Source: Escherichia coli DSM 30083 = JCM 1649 = ATCC 11775
GTDB taxonomy: Bacteria > Pseudomonadota > Gammaproteobacteria > Enterobacterales > Enterobacteriaceae
DNA length: 64,000 nucleotides
Reading direction: 5' to 3'
Assembly (NCBI RefSeq): GCF_003697165.2
Contig: NZ_CP033092.2
Coordinates: 1,550,001 to 1,614,000, forward strand
Shown here: positions 24,552-32,962 of the stretch, piece after piece
How the letters are laid out: the number at the start of each line of letters is the position of its first letter
Position numbering within the stretch: position 1 is the first letter of the stretch
The notes under the pieces: model-generated
Seen by the model: only the letters and a program-made list of their open reading frames with translations
Told to the model about the DNA's origin: nothing
Database searches by the model: none
Translations under genes and position numbers: made by a program

Positions 24552-25301
24552 ATGAGTAAGTTTGCCAAAACAGCCATTGCTGCGGCGATGGTCATGGGCG
24601 CAGTTGTTTCCAGTTCTGCTTTTGCAGCAGGCAACAACGGTACCGCGCGCTTCTACGGCACCATTGAAGACTCCCCGTGCTCTATCGTTCCAGACGATCA
24701 CAAACTGGAAGTCGATATGGGTGACATCGGTGCGGCTAAACTGACCGGCGGTGGCACTACCACACCGAAAGATTTCCAGATCCGTTTACAGGATTGCGTG
24801 TTTACCACTGAAACAAACATGGAGACCACGTTCACCGGCACTAACTACGCGGGGCCAGCCAACACGGATAACTATGCGTTATTCAATGTTGACAGCGGTG
24901 TTGCCATGAACCACGTGAGCCTGGTAATCGGCGATACCCATGGCAAAGGTTATAAAGTGGGCGAAAAGATTGTTCAGCCAATCGTGATGGATACTTCAAC
25001 CAGCAAGGGTAAAGACAAGCAAACGCTGAACTTTAAAGCCTGGCTGGTGGGTGAAACCGATGCGCCGGATCTCGGCCAGTTCGAAACCCTGACCACATTC
25101 CAGATTACCTATCTCTGCTGTGGGGTTATTCAACACGCAACAGATTTACGACTGTTTCACAAACGGATATGTGTATGCCTAATCACTCAAATTTTCGGCT
25201 GCGGGGAATCGCCTGCTATATTGCGCTGGCAATCTCTGGTGGATCAGTCAATGCATGGGCTGATGATTCAATTCAATTTGACCCCCGTTTCCTTGAGTTA
25301 A
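24552..25301 (+). CDS. yfcV: YfcV, major fimbrial subunit with lost stop codon
   Basis: A chaperone-usher pilin. A signal peptide ends ...SSAFA-A (about residue 25); the donor-strand N-terminal extension and first pilin strand follow, with a disulphide pair at C42 and C82-type positions ('SPCSIV', 'LQDCVF'). The pilin domain should end at 'TTFQITYL' (residue 188), which has the penultimate tyrosine typical of pilins. Codon 189, however, is TGC, not a stop, and the frame runs 61 residues further (to 25301) into the usher gene in a different frame, adding a Cys-rich tail unlike any pilin. Such a tail would probably disturb donor-strand exchange. A sequencing error or a genuine indel or substitution at 25114-25120 are both possible. 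Confidence 0.88.
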   Translation: MSKFAKTAIAAAMVMGAVVSSSAFAAGNNGTARFYGTIEDSPCSIVPDDHKLEVDMGDIGAAKLTGGGTTTPKDFQIRLQDCVFTTETNMETTFTGTNYAGPANTDNYALFNVDSGVAMNHVSLVIGDTHGKGYKVGEKIVQPIVMDTSTSKGKDKQTLNFKAWLVGETDAPDLGQFETLTTFQITYLCCGVIQHATDLRLFHKRICVCLITQIFGCGESPAILRWQSLVDQSMHGLMIQFNLTPVSLS

Positions 25302-27823
25302 AGGGCGATACGAAAATTGATCTCGGTAAGTTTTCAAAAAAAGGGTATGTCGACGCGGGTAAATATAATTTACGTGTATTTATAAATAAACAACCCCTTT
25401 CTGATGAATACGACATTAACTGGTACGTCTCTGAAAACGATCCAACAAAAAACTATGCCTGCCTGACACCTGAGTTAGTGGCGGCGCTGGGGCTGAAAGA
25501 AGGGATAGCAAAAAGCCTGCAGTGGACGCACAACGATGAATGCCTTAAACCAGGTCAATTAGACGGGATGGAAGTCGAGAATGATTTAAGCCAGTCGGCG
25601 TTGCTGCTGACAGTGCCACAGGCTTACCTCGAATATACCAGCAGCGACTGGGACCCTCCCTCACGTTGGGACGACGGTATTCCTGGCCTGATTGCCGACT
25701 ACAGCCTCAATGCGCAAACTCGCCACCAGGAGCAGGGGGGCGAGGACTCACATGATATCAGCGGCAACGGTACCGTTGGGGCGAACCTGGGGGCATGGCG
25801 TTTCCGTGCAGACTGGCAAAGTGATTATCAGCACACCCGCAGCAACGATGACGACGATGACAGCAGTAACAGTACAACGAGCAAAAACTGGGACTGGAGC
25901 CGTTATTACGCCTGGCGGGCCTTACCCTCTTTAAAAGCGAAGCTGTCGCTGGGGGAAGATTATCTCAATTCCGATATTTTCGACGGCTTTAACTATATCG
26001 GCAGCAGCGTCAGCACCGATGACCAGATGCTGCCGCCCAACCTGCGCGGCTATGCGCCGGATGTCTCCGGCGTGGCGCACAGCAGTGCAAAAGTCACCAT
26101 TAGCCAGATGGGCCGGGTACTTTACGAAACCCAGGTTCCCGCCGGGCCATTCCGCATTCAGGATATCGGCGACTCCGTCTCCGGCACACTGCACGTCCGC
26201 GTTGAAGAACAGAATGGTCAGGTGCAGGAATATGACGTTACCACCGCATCTATGCCATTCCTCACGCGCCAGGGGCAGGTGCGTTACAAAGTGATGATGG
26301 GGCGTCCGGAAGACTGGAACCACAAGACCGAAGGCGGCTTTTTCTCCGGCGGAGAAGCGTCATGGGGGGTGGCAGATGGCTGGTCGCTCTACGGTGGTGC
26401 GCTGGCAGATAAACACTATCAGTCGGCGGCGATGGGGGTGGGGCGCGACCTCGCACAGTTTGGCGCGCTGGCGTTCGATGTGACTCACTCGCACGTCAAC
26501 CTGGATCATGACAGCGCATACGGCAAAGGAAAACTGGACGGCAACTCCTTTCGCGTGAGCTATGCCAAAGACTTTGACGAACTCAACAGCCGCGTCACCT
26601 TTGCAGGCTACCGTTTTTCTGAAAAGAACTTCATGACCATGAGCGAGTATCTGGACGCGAACCAGTCGGACATGGCGCGGACCGGTAACGACAAAGAGAT
26701 GTATACGATCACCTATAACCAGAACTTTGCCGCTGCGGGTGTTTCGATCTATCTCAACTACTCCCATCGTACTTACTGGGATCGCCCGGAACAGACAAAC
26801 TATAACCTGATGTTTTCCCACTATTTTAATATGGGGAGCATTCGCAACATGAGCATCTCGGTGACCGGCTATCGCTACGAATATGACGATAATGCGGATA
26901 AGGGGATGTACCTCAGTATGAGCATTCCGTGGAGCGACAGCAGCACCGTGACCTACAACGGTTCCTACGGCAGCGGATCGGACAGCAGCCAGGTCGGTTA
27001 CTTTAAGCGCGTCGATGACGCAACGCACTACCAGGTTAACGTTGGCACCAGCGAGCAGCACGGCAGCGTGGATGGTTATCTGAGCCACGACGGTTCGCTG
27101 GCGAAGGTTGATCTCAGCGCCAACTACCATGAAGGGGAATACCGTTCGGCGGGGATCGCCTTACAGGGCGGGGCAACGCTGACCGCGCATGGTGGGGCCC
27201 TGCACCGTACCCAGAACATGGGCGGCACGCGCCTGCTGATTGACGCCGACGGGATTGCCAACGTGCCGGTCGAAAGCAACGGCGCGCCGGTGTACACCAA
27301 TATGTTTGGCAAGGCGGTGGTCGCCGATATTAACAACTACTATCGCAATCAGGCGTATATCGATTTAAACAACTTGCCGGAAGATGCGGAAGCCACCCAG
27401 TCGGTGGTGCAGGCAACCCTGACGGAAGGCGCAATCGGCTATCGCAAATTCAAAGTGATCAGCGGGCAAAAAGCGATGGCGGTACTGAGGTTGCGTGACG
27501 GTAGCTACCCGCCGTTTGGCGCGGAAGTGAAAAATGACGAGCAGCAGCAGGTTGGCATTGTGGATGATGAAGGCAATGTCTATCTGGCGGGGGTCAATGC
27601 GGGCGAGCATATGATGGTGTTCTGGGAAGGCAGCGCACAATGCGAGATCGTATTGCCGAAGCCGCTACCTGCCGATTTGTTCAGCGGCCTGTTGTTGCCG
27701 TGTGAACAAAAGGGAACGGCAGCCCCTGATTCTTCAGCGCCAGAAATTAAGCCTGTTATTCAGGACCAGACGCGGCAAGTCACACCAACGGAAGCGCCGA
27801 CGTCAATTTCAGCAACTCAATAA
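25175..27823 (+). CDS. yfcU: YfcU, outer-membrane fimbrial usher
   Basis: An 882-residue usher that receives chaperone-subunit complexes and secretes the growing fimbria. The start at 25175 (MPNHSNFRLRG) has GGAT at a good distance; the ATG at 25169 is two codons upstream. A signal peptide ends at ...VNAWA. The order is N-terminal chaperone-binding domain (about 28-150), 24-strand barrel with an inserted plug ('LPPNLRGYAPDVSGVAHSSA', about 285-304), and C-terminal domains (about 700-840) with the cysteine pair near 'SAQCEI' and 'LLPCEQ'. The frame is uninterrupted. In K-12 this region is, as I recall, annotated as broken or divided, so an intact usher suggests a functional system apart from the pilin defect. 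Confidence 0.93.
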   Translation: MPNHSNFRLRGIACYIALAISGGSVNAWADDSIQFDPRFLELKGDTKIDLGKFSKKGYVDAGKYNLRVFINKQPLSDEYDINWYVSENDPTKNYACLTPELVAALGLKEGIAKSLQWTHNDECLKPGQLDGMEVENDLSQSALLLTVPQAYLEYTSSDWDPPSRWDDGIPGLIADYSLNAQTRHQEQGGEDSHDISGNGTVGANLGAWRFRADWQSDYQHTRSNDDDDDSSNSTTSKNWDWSRYYAWRALPSLKAKLSLGEDYLNSDIFDGFNYIGSSVSTDDQMLPPNLRGYAPDVSGVAHSSAKVTISQMGRVLYETQVPAGPFRIQDIGDSVSGTLHVRVEEQNGQVQEYDVTTASMPFLTRQGQVRYKVMMGRPEDWNHKTEGGFFSGGEASWGVADGWSLYGGALADKHYQSAAMGVGRDLAQFGALAFDVTHSHVNLDHDSAYGKGKLDGNSFRVSYAKDFDELNSRVTFAGYRFSEKNFMTMSEYLDANQSDMARTGNDKEMYTITYNQNFAAAGVSIYLNYSHRTYWDRPEQTNYNLMFSHYFNMGSIRNMSISVTGYRYEYDDNADKGMYLSMSIPWSDSSTVTYNGSYGSGSDSSQVGYFKRVDDATHYQVNVGTSEQHGSVDGYLSHDGSLAKVDLSANYHEGEYRSAGIALQGGATLTAHGGALHRTQNMGGTRLLIDADGIANVPVESNGAPVYTNMFGKAVVADINNYYRNQAYIDLNNLPEDAEATQSVVQATLTEGAIGYRKFKVISGQKAMAVLRLRDGSYPPFGAEVKNDEQQQVGIVDDEGNVYLAGVNAGEHMMVFWEGSAQCEIVLPKPLPADLFSGLLLPCEQKGTAAPDSSAPEIKPVIQDQTRQVTPTEAPTSISATQ

Positions 27824-27842
27824 TCTGATTAAGGAACGATCA

Positions 27843-28595
27843 ATGTCTTATAAATTATCCTGTCCAATGCTCGTCAGCACAGCGCTGATGGCACTGCTTA
27901 CCACCGCCAGCCTGACGGCGCATGCATCGGTCACCCCGGATCGCACCCGTCTGGTGTTTAACGAAAGCGATAAATCGATCAGCGTGACGTTGCGTAACAA
28001 CACCGAAAAGCTGCCTTACCTGGCGCAAAGCTGGCTGGAAGACGAGAAGGGCAACAAAATCACTTCGCCGCTGGCGGTGCTGCCGCCTGTGCAGCGTATT
28101 GACGCTATGATGAACGGCCAGGTGAAGATTCAGGCGCTGCCGGACATTCACACGCTGCCGTCCGACCGAGAAAGCCTGTTCTACTACAACGTGCGTGAGA
28201 TCCCGCCAAAGTCCGGGAAAGCCAACACCCTGCAAATTGCGCTGCAAACGCGCATCAAGCTGTTCTGGCGACCAAAGGCGCTGGAGAAGATTGACATGAG
28301 AAGACCGTGGCAGTTTAAGGTCACACTCACGCGCAGTGGCCAGGACTATACCGTCAATAACCCGACGCCGTACCACGTCATCATCAGCGATGCCAGCACA
28401 CAGAAGAAAGGGCTGACTGCCGCCGGGTTTAAACCGCTGGTGATGCCACCGAAAACGTCACAACCGTTAAAGGCAAAAATGGCGAGCGCCCCGGTGCTGA
28501 CCTATATCAATGACTACGGCGCGCGCATGCCGCTGATCTTCCGTTGTGAAGGGAACACCTGCAAGGTGGATGAAGATCAAAGCAGCAAAGGTTGA
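27843..28595 (+). CDS. yfcS: YfcS, periplasmic fimbrial chaperone
   Basis: A 250-residue PapD-like chaperone. ATG at 27843 follows AAGGA; the open frame upstream belongs to the end of the usher gene in another frame. A signal peptide ends near 'TAHA-SVTPDRTRLVF'. The two-domain immunoglobulin-like fold shows in 'SISVTLRNN', 'YLAQSWLED', the conserved 'FYYNVREIPP' hinge segment (about 116-125) and the basic 'TRIKLFWRP' strand that binds subunit C-termini. A C-terminal disulphide is likely ('FRCEGNTCKVD'). It serves the YfcV, R, Q, P and O subunits made from the same operon. Confidence 0.95.
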   Translation: MSYKLSCPMLVSTALMALLTTASLTAHASVTPDRTRLVFNESDKSISVTLRNNTEKLPYLAQSWLEDEKGNKITSPLAVLPPVQRIDAMMNGQVKIQALPDIHTLPSDRESLFYYNVREIPPKSGKANTLQIALQTRIKLFWRPKALEKIDMRRPWQFKVTLTRSGQDYTVNNPTPYHVIISDASTQKKGLTAAGFKPLVMPPKTSQPLKAKMASAPVLTYINDYGARMPLIFRCEGNTCKVDEDQSSKG

Positions 28596-28611
28596 TAACG
28601 GGAGAAGCAAC

Positions 28612-29115
28612 ATGAAAGCGTTCTTTCTGACCGGATCTGCCGCGCTATTGCTGGCCTGTGGCGTGACCGTTTTCCCGGCAATGGCGGGCGGCAAAATCGT
28701 CAATCTGACGTTGCGCGTGCTGGTGGATGGACCGCCGCCCTGTTCGGTAAAGGGAAGCGCGGTGGAGTTCGGCAATGTGATTATTAAAAGCATTGATGGT
28801 GCCAACTACCGTCAGCCAGTGGGCTACACCCTGAACTGCTCAAACAGTGTCAGCGACGACCTGCAAATGCAGCTTCAGGCCACCACCACGACCATCAACG
28901 GCGAAACGGTGCTGAGTACTGGAATCAGCGGTTTTGGCATTCGTATTCAGAATGCCGCTGACCATTCGCTGGTGGCAGTGGGTAACAGTAGCTGGCTGCC
29001 GTTCAACATCAATACTCAGCCAGACTTCGAAGCCGTTCCGGTGAAGCAGAGCGGTGTGGAACTGATGGCATCGGAGTTTAACGCGACCATGACCATGGTG
29101 GTGGACTACCAATGA
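28612..29115 (+). CDS. yfcR: YfcR, minor fimbrial subunit
   Basis: A 167-residue pilin-like protein. GGAGAAG precedes ATG 28612. A signal peptide (about 1-25, ending 'PAMA') is followed by 'NLTLRVLVDGPPPC', a cysteine pair (C40 and C74-type positions) and a pilin ending 'MTMVVDYQ' with penultimate tyrosine. It probably acts as an adaptor or tip-proximal subunit. It overlaps yfcQ by 4 bp (ATGA), so the minor subunits are translationally coupled. Confidence 0.9.
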   Translation: MKAFFLTGSAALLLACGVTVFPAMAGGKIVNLTLRVLVDGPPPCSVKGSAVEFGNVIIKSIDGANYRQPVGYTLNCSNSVSDDLQMQLQATTTTINGETVLSTGISGFGIRIQNAADHSLVAVGNSSWLPFNINTQPDFEAVPVKQSGVELMASEFNATMTMVVDYQ

Positions 29116-29591
29116 AACGACTCGCATGGTGCTTACTTTACGGTTTTGCTGGCCTGGCGCAGGCCGCGATTAACGACGTTACTTTTCACGGCACGCTGGT
29201 TTCGCCACCCGCCTGTACTATCAGCGATGGTAAGACGATCGAAGTTGAGTTTCGCAACGTCATTATCGACAACATTAACGGCGATAATTTCCGTCAGGAT
29301 GTGCCTTACACCATCACATGTGACCCCGATGTGCGCGACGACGCCTGGGAGATGAGCCTGACCTGGACGGGCAGCCAAACCCCTTATGATGATTCCGCCA
29401 TTGAAACGGACGTTAGCGGCCTGGGGATTGAGCTACAGCAAAACGGCCAGCCGTTTAAGCTGGGAACACCGTTGAAAATTGACCCGTCAACTCCGCCAAC
29501 GCTGCAAGCTGTGCCGGTGAAAGCCAATGATGCGGCGCTCAGCGACGGAACCTTTTCTGCCTACGCAACATTACAGGTGGATTACCAATGA
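29112..29591 (+). CDS. yfcQ: YfcQ, minor fimbrial subunit
   Basis: A 159-residue pilin-like protein closely similar in layout to YfcR: short signal peptide (about 1-18, 'GLAQA'), 'VTFHGTLVSPPACTIS' with the first cysteine, the 'VEFRNVIIDNINGDNFRQDVPYTI' strand region and second cysteine, and a C-terminus 'ATLQVDYQ'. The similarity of YfcQ and YfcR over 'N-V-I-I ... D/N-G ... Y/F-R-Q' indicates an old tandem duplication. Its start overlaps yfcR and its stop overlaps yfcP by 4 bp. Confidence 0.9.
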   Translation: MKRLAWCLLYGFAGLAQAAINDVTFHGTLVSPPACTISDGKTIEVEFRNVIIDNINGDNFRQDVPYTITCDPDVRDDAWEMSLTWTGSQTPYDDSAIETDVSGLGIELQQNGQPFKLGTPLKIDPSTPPTLQAVPVKANDAALSDGTFSAYATLQVDYQ

Positions 29592-30115
29592 ACCTAAAAC
29601 GGATATCTCTCTGCGCGGCTGTACTGGCGACGGTGCTGCTGACGCCCCATGTTCAGGCGGCTGACAACCTGCATTTCTACGGCAATTTACTCAGTAAATC
29701 CTGCACGCTGGTGGTCCAGGGCGAAACGCTGGCGGAGGTGCATTTTCCCACCATCAGCCGTAAAGACCTGATGGTGACCGGGCAGTCGGCGCGGGTGCCA
29801 GTGGTGTTTCAGCTCAAAGATTGCAAAGGGCCAGCTCAGTATGAAGTCCGGGTGACGCTGACCGGTACAGAAGACAGTGAACAGCCCGGTTTTCTGGCGC
29901 TGGATGCATCTTCGGCGGCGCAAGGTGTCGGAATTGGCATGGAAAAAACCGATGGAACACCGGTGCCGATTAACAATACCAGCGGCGCGACCTTTGTGCT
30001 GAGTAACGGCAATAACAATCTGAATTTTAATGCCTGGCTCCAGGCGAAAAGCGGCCGGGAAGTGACGATGGGTGAATTTACCGCTTTTTTAACCGCAACG
30101 TTTGAGTACATTTAA
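29588..30115 (+). CDS. yfcP: YfcP, minor fimbrial subunit
   Basis: A 175-residue pilin-like protein with a signal peptide ending 'PHVQA' (about residue 24), then 'DNLHFYGNLLSKSCTLV', a second cysteine in 'QLKDC', and a C-terminus 'TATFEYI'. The central 'GIGMEKTDGTPVPINN' block is typical of minor pilins of type-1-like systems. It is coupled to yfcQ by a 4-bp overlap and followed directly by yfcO. Confidence 0.9.
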   Translation: MNLKRISLCAAVLATVLLTPHVQAADNLHFYGNLLSKSCTLVVQGETLAEVHFPTISRKDLMVTGQSARVPVVFQLKDCKGPAQYEVRVTLTGTEDSEQPGFLALDASSAAQGVGIGMEKTDGTPVPINNTSGATFVLSNGNNNLNFNAWLQAKSGREVTMGEFTAFLTATFEYI

Positions 30116-30116
30116 G

Positions 30117-30959
30117 ATGAAAATACTGCGTTTTTGGGCCTGTTTACTCGTCCTGATCTTTTCAAGTACTGGTGGGCTGGCGGCGAAGAAAATTGCAACA
30201 TTGGTGACTCCGATAGGATTTTCTGCTGTTACAACCCAGATTCATTACTATCTTGAAATTCTGACGCCAGAAGGCGTTGCCTATGGCGTGTACAAGCAAC
30301 ACAGTCGTATGCTTCAAACAGAAAAGTTAGATTTAGTCAGTTGGAGCGGTAACACGACTGCACCTGAGTTGACAGTTGATGATGGCTATGAGGTAGCAAA
30401 ATCCAATTGTGTTGGACTTGAAGCATATGATGCTTTATCGAGTAGGACGAATTGGATTTGTGAGAATATGGTCCTTAGCGTGTATCACGATGGACCTGTA
30501 CAAGGGTGCCCATGGTTAGTTTCAACATACACTGATAGTGTTCTCCCGTATGATGTACCGACCCCATATGTGGGGCCAAAAGTGCATAACTCGTCATGTC
30601 CTGTCTCCGTTGCCACTTATGATATTTCGTGGAGTGAAGATTATGTTGCCCATTCGAAAGTGCTGTCGTTGCAATCGACGGGCGGAACGATTGAGAAAAC
30701 GCTGCCCACCTTCTTGATGGAAAGCGGCAAGCTCTGTGACGGCAGAGTGATGGACGATCGAGGTGCATACTGCCGCTTTGTGGCGCAAATGATCACCTTC
30801 TCCACCTCCGGCTGTGACAGTTCGAAAGTGACGGTCACACCCAACCAGCATCCCATCACTGACAAGCAACTGCACGACATGGTAGTGCGTGTCGATACCA
30901 GCAGCCGCCAGCCGATTGATTCCACCTGCCGCTTCCAGTACACGCTCAACGAGCTGTAG
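30117..30959 (+). CDS. yfcO: YfcO, putative fimbrial tip adhesin (DUF2544-type)
   Basis: A 280-residue secreted protein: signal peptide (about 1-22), then a Cys-rich region (at least seven cysteines) without a recognisable pilin fold at the N-terminus, ending 'STCRFQYTLNEL'. Its size and its place as the last gene of the operon suggest the two-domain tip adhesin, but the receptor is unknown. ATG 30117 is one base after the yfcP stop; an in-frame TTG at 30102 is less likely. Lower GC in the first half (about 30220-30480) than in neighbours suggests recombination of the adhesin part. A 12-bp perfect inverted repeat follows. Confidence 0.85.
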   Translation: MKILRFWACLLVLIFSSTGGLAAKKIATLVTPIGFSAVTTQIHYYLEILTPEGVAYGVYKQHSRMLQTEKLDLVSWSGNTTAPELTVDDGYEVAKSNCVGLEAYDALSSRTNWICENMVLSVYHDGPVQGCPWLVSTYTDSVLPYDVPTPYVGPKVHNSSCPVSVATYDISWSEDYVAHSKVLSLQSTGGTIEKTLPTFLMESGKLCDGRVMDDRGAYCRFVAQMITFSTSGCDSSKVTVTPNQHPITDKQLHDMVVRVDTSSRQPIDSTCRFQYTLNEL

Positions 30960-30971
30960 CGTATACACCAC

Positions 30972-30997
30972 ACAACGGGGCCATCTGGCCCCGTTGT
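30972..30997 (+). terminator. Strong hairpin after the yfc fimbrial operon
   Basis: ACAACGGGGCCA (30972-30983) and TGGCCCCGTTGT (30986-30997) form a 12-bp perfect stem. It lacks a good T-run on either strand, so it may block decay or help Rho-type termination rather than terminate alone. Confidence 0.6.
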
Positions 30998-31005
30998 CCG
31001 TTATG

Positions 31006-31260
31006 TCATGCGGTCATCCAGTTTTTTAGAATATTCGCCACCACAGGAGCGAAAGGTGCCAGATAACCGTCGACGAGGGTGAGTAATTCGTCGATAAGCG
31101 CTTGCAGCAGGTCGTCATCCTCAAGCCCCTCTGAAGGGGCAATGCCATTAGCCCACAGAAGGCTGTCGGAAAGCTGCTTACGTTTTTCAATTAATGCCCG
31201 ATTATTACGTTCATTATTGCCAGGGTTGAGACGCCAGTATCCAAGGCTAAATGGCCCGAC
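31006..31260 (-). pseudogene. Start-less 84-codon ORF between yfcO and smrB, likely gene remnant
   Basis: The minus strand is open from a TGA at 31261-31263 to a TGA at 31006-31008, encoding a well-behaved sequence with 'LGYWRLNPGNNERNNRAL', 'KRKQLSDSLLW', 'GLEDDDLLQALIDELL' and a hydrophobic helix 'YLAPFAPVVANIL' before the end. No ATG, GTG or TTG occurs in the first two-thirds in frame, so the 5' part of the gene appears to be missing. I do not recognise the family. Codon use looks like a real gene. It may be what remains of a gene displaced when the fimbrial operon was acquired. Confidence 0.5.
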
Positions 31261-31278
31261 TCATCCACCTTTTAATAT

Positions 31279-31830
31279 TCAGGGTAATTCCGGCGGCAAC
31301 CACTCTTCCACTTCAATCAGCACCAACAAAGCCGCATCGCCACCATACTCTTTTGGTGCCTGGTGAAATGCCATCACATGCGGATGTTGCGCCAGCCACA
31401 GTGGCGTTTGCTGCTTCAAAATATGCTTCCCGTGCCCATGCATCACGCAGGCACAAAACACATGTTCACGGCGGCAGGCTGCAATCAATGCGCCTAACTC
31501 CTGCTTGGCTTGCAACTGCGTCAGACCGTGTAAATCCAAAAACAATTCCGGCGAATAATCACCGCGTCGCAACTTCTTCGCCTCAAAATGGCTTACATCC
31601 GGGCGAACATATTTCACCGGACCTTCGGTATTCAATAACGGCTGAAACTCATCGGAAAAATAATGGCTGGCATCGGCCTGCTCCTGAATCAACCGTTTCA
31701 CCGGTACTTCGCTGATTTTCTTGCGTTGTGGTCGATGGACAATCGTGTCCTGCTTAATCTTGCGAGTCCCCGCCATCAACTGGCGAAACAGCGCCTGGTC
31801 CTCCTCGCTAAGTGTTGTTTTCTTTTTCAT
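31279..31830 (-). CDS. smrB: SmrB (YfcN), Smr-domain endonuclease of ribosome rescue
   Basis: SmrB cleaves mRNA at collided ribosomes and so starts rescue. The 183-residue protein has an N-terminal helix and linker (about 1-85) that contact the stalled ribosome, and a C-terminal Smr domain with 'DLHG' (residues 99-102) and '[10 protein letters not shown]' (about 143-152), the catalytic and RNA-binding motifs. It is divergent from prmB and monocistronic. Length agrees with the K-12 protein. Confidence 0.95.
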
Positions 31831-31995
31831 TTAACTGTCTCTATTTCTAATTTTCCTACAGTTTACCCGACTCGTAGCACAATCGATCGTTTTAAACGTA
31901 TTTTTCCTCACTCACCGCGCGTGAATGCTGATTTATCGTCATCTTCATGGCAAACTAGCCGCCGAAATTATTGCGATCATGCCCTGGAGGAATAC

Positions 31996-32928
31996 GTGGA
32001 TAAAATTTTCGTTGATGAAGCAGTAAATGAGCTGCAAACCATTCAGGACATGTTGCGCTGGTCGGTGAGCCGCTTCAGCGCGGCGAATATCTGGTACGGC
32101 CACGGCACCGATAACCCGTGGGATGAAGCCGTGCAACTGGTGTTGCCTTCGCTCTACCTGCCGCTGGATATTCCGGAAGACATGCGCACCGCGCGTCTGA
32201 CCTCCAGCGAAAAACACCGTATTGTTGAGCGCGTGATCCGCCGCGTCAACGAGCGCATTCCGGTGGCTTACCTGACCAACAAAGCCTGGTTCTGCGGCCA
32301 TGAATTTTACGTCGATGAACGCGTGCTGGTGCCGCGCTCGCCGATTGGTGAACTGATCAACAATAAATTTGCCGGACTCATCAGCAAGCAACCGCAGCAT
32401 ATTTTAGATATGTGTACCGGTAGCGGCTGCATCGCCATTGCCTGTGCTTATGCCTTCCCGGAAGCGGAAGTCGACGCGGTGGACATCTCTCCAGACGCGC
32501 TGGCGGTTGCTGAACAGAACATCGAAGAACACGGTTTGATCCACAACGTCATTCCGATTCGTTCCGACTTGTTCCGTGACTTGCCGAAAGTGCAGTACGA
32601 CCTGATCGTCACCAACCCGCCGTACGTCGATGCGGAAGATATGTCCGACCTGCCAAACGAATACCGCCACGAGCCGGAACTCGGTCTGGCATCTGGCACC
32701 GACGGCCTGAAACTGACGCGTCGCATTCTCGGTAACGCGGCAGATTACCTCGCTGATGATGGCGTGCTGATTTGTGAAGTGGGCAACAGCATGGTACATC
32801 TTATGGAACAATATCCGGATGTTCCGTTCACCTGGCTGGAGTTTGATAACGGCGGCGATGGTGTGTTTATGCTCACCAAAGAGCAGCTTATTGCCGCACG
32901 AGAACATTTCGCGATTTATAAAGATTAA
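31996..32928 (+). CDS. prmB: PrmB, ribosomal protein L3 glutamine methyltransferase
   Basis: PrmB methylates the N5 of Gln150 of ribosomal protein L3. The 310-residue product starts at GTG 31996, five bases after GGAGG; the open frame reaching back to 31663 runs over smrB and has no good start. The SAM-binding motif 'DMCTGSGC' lies at 139-146 and the catalytic NPPY at 207-210, typical of the HemK/PrmC glutamine methyltransferase family. It heads an operon with aroC, mepA and the following genes. Confidence 0.95.
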   Translation: MDKIFVDEAVNELQTIQDMLRWSVSRFSAANIWYGHGTDNPWDEAVQLVLPSLYLPLDIPEDMRTARLTSSEKHRIVERVIRRVNERIPVAYLTNKAWFCGHEFYVDERVLVPRSPIGELINNKFAGLISKQPQHILDMCTGSGCIAIACAYAFPEAEVDAVDISPDALAVAEQNIEEHGLIHNVIPIRSDLFRDLPKVQYDLIVTNPPYVDAEDMSDLPNEYRHEPELGLASGTDGLKLTRRILGNAADYLADDGVLICEVGNSMVHLMEQYPDVPFTWLEFDNGGDGVFMLTKEQLIAAREHFAIYKD

Positions 32929-32962
32929 GTAAACACGCAAACACAACAATAACGGAGCCGTG

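Noticed and set aside
26360..27130. 256-codon minus-strand ORF inside yfcU
   Set aside because: Antisense shadow of the usher; composition (Val/Ala/His-rich without structure) and lack of a start signal argue against a gene.
28467..28805. Minus-strand ORF across the yfcS/yfcR junction
   Set aside because: Overlaps two well-supported genes on the other strand and has no domain or start signal.
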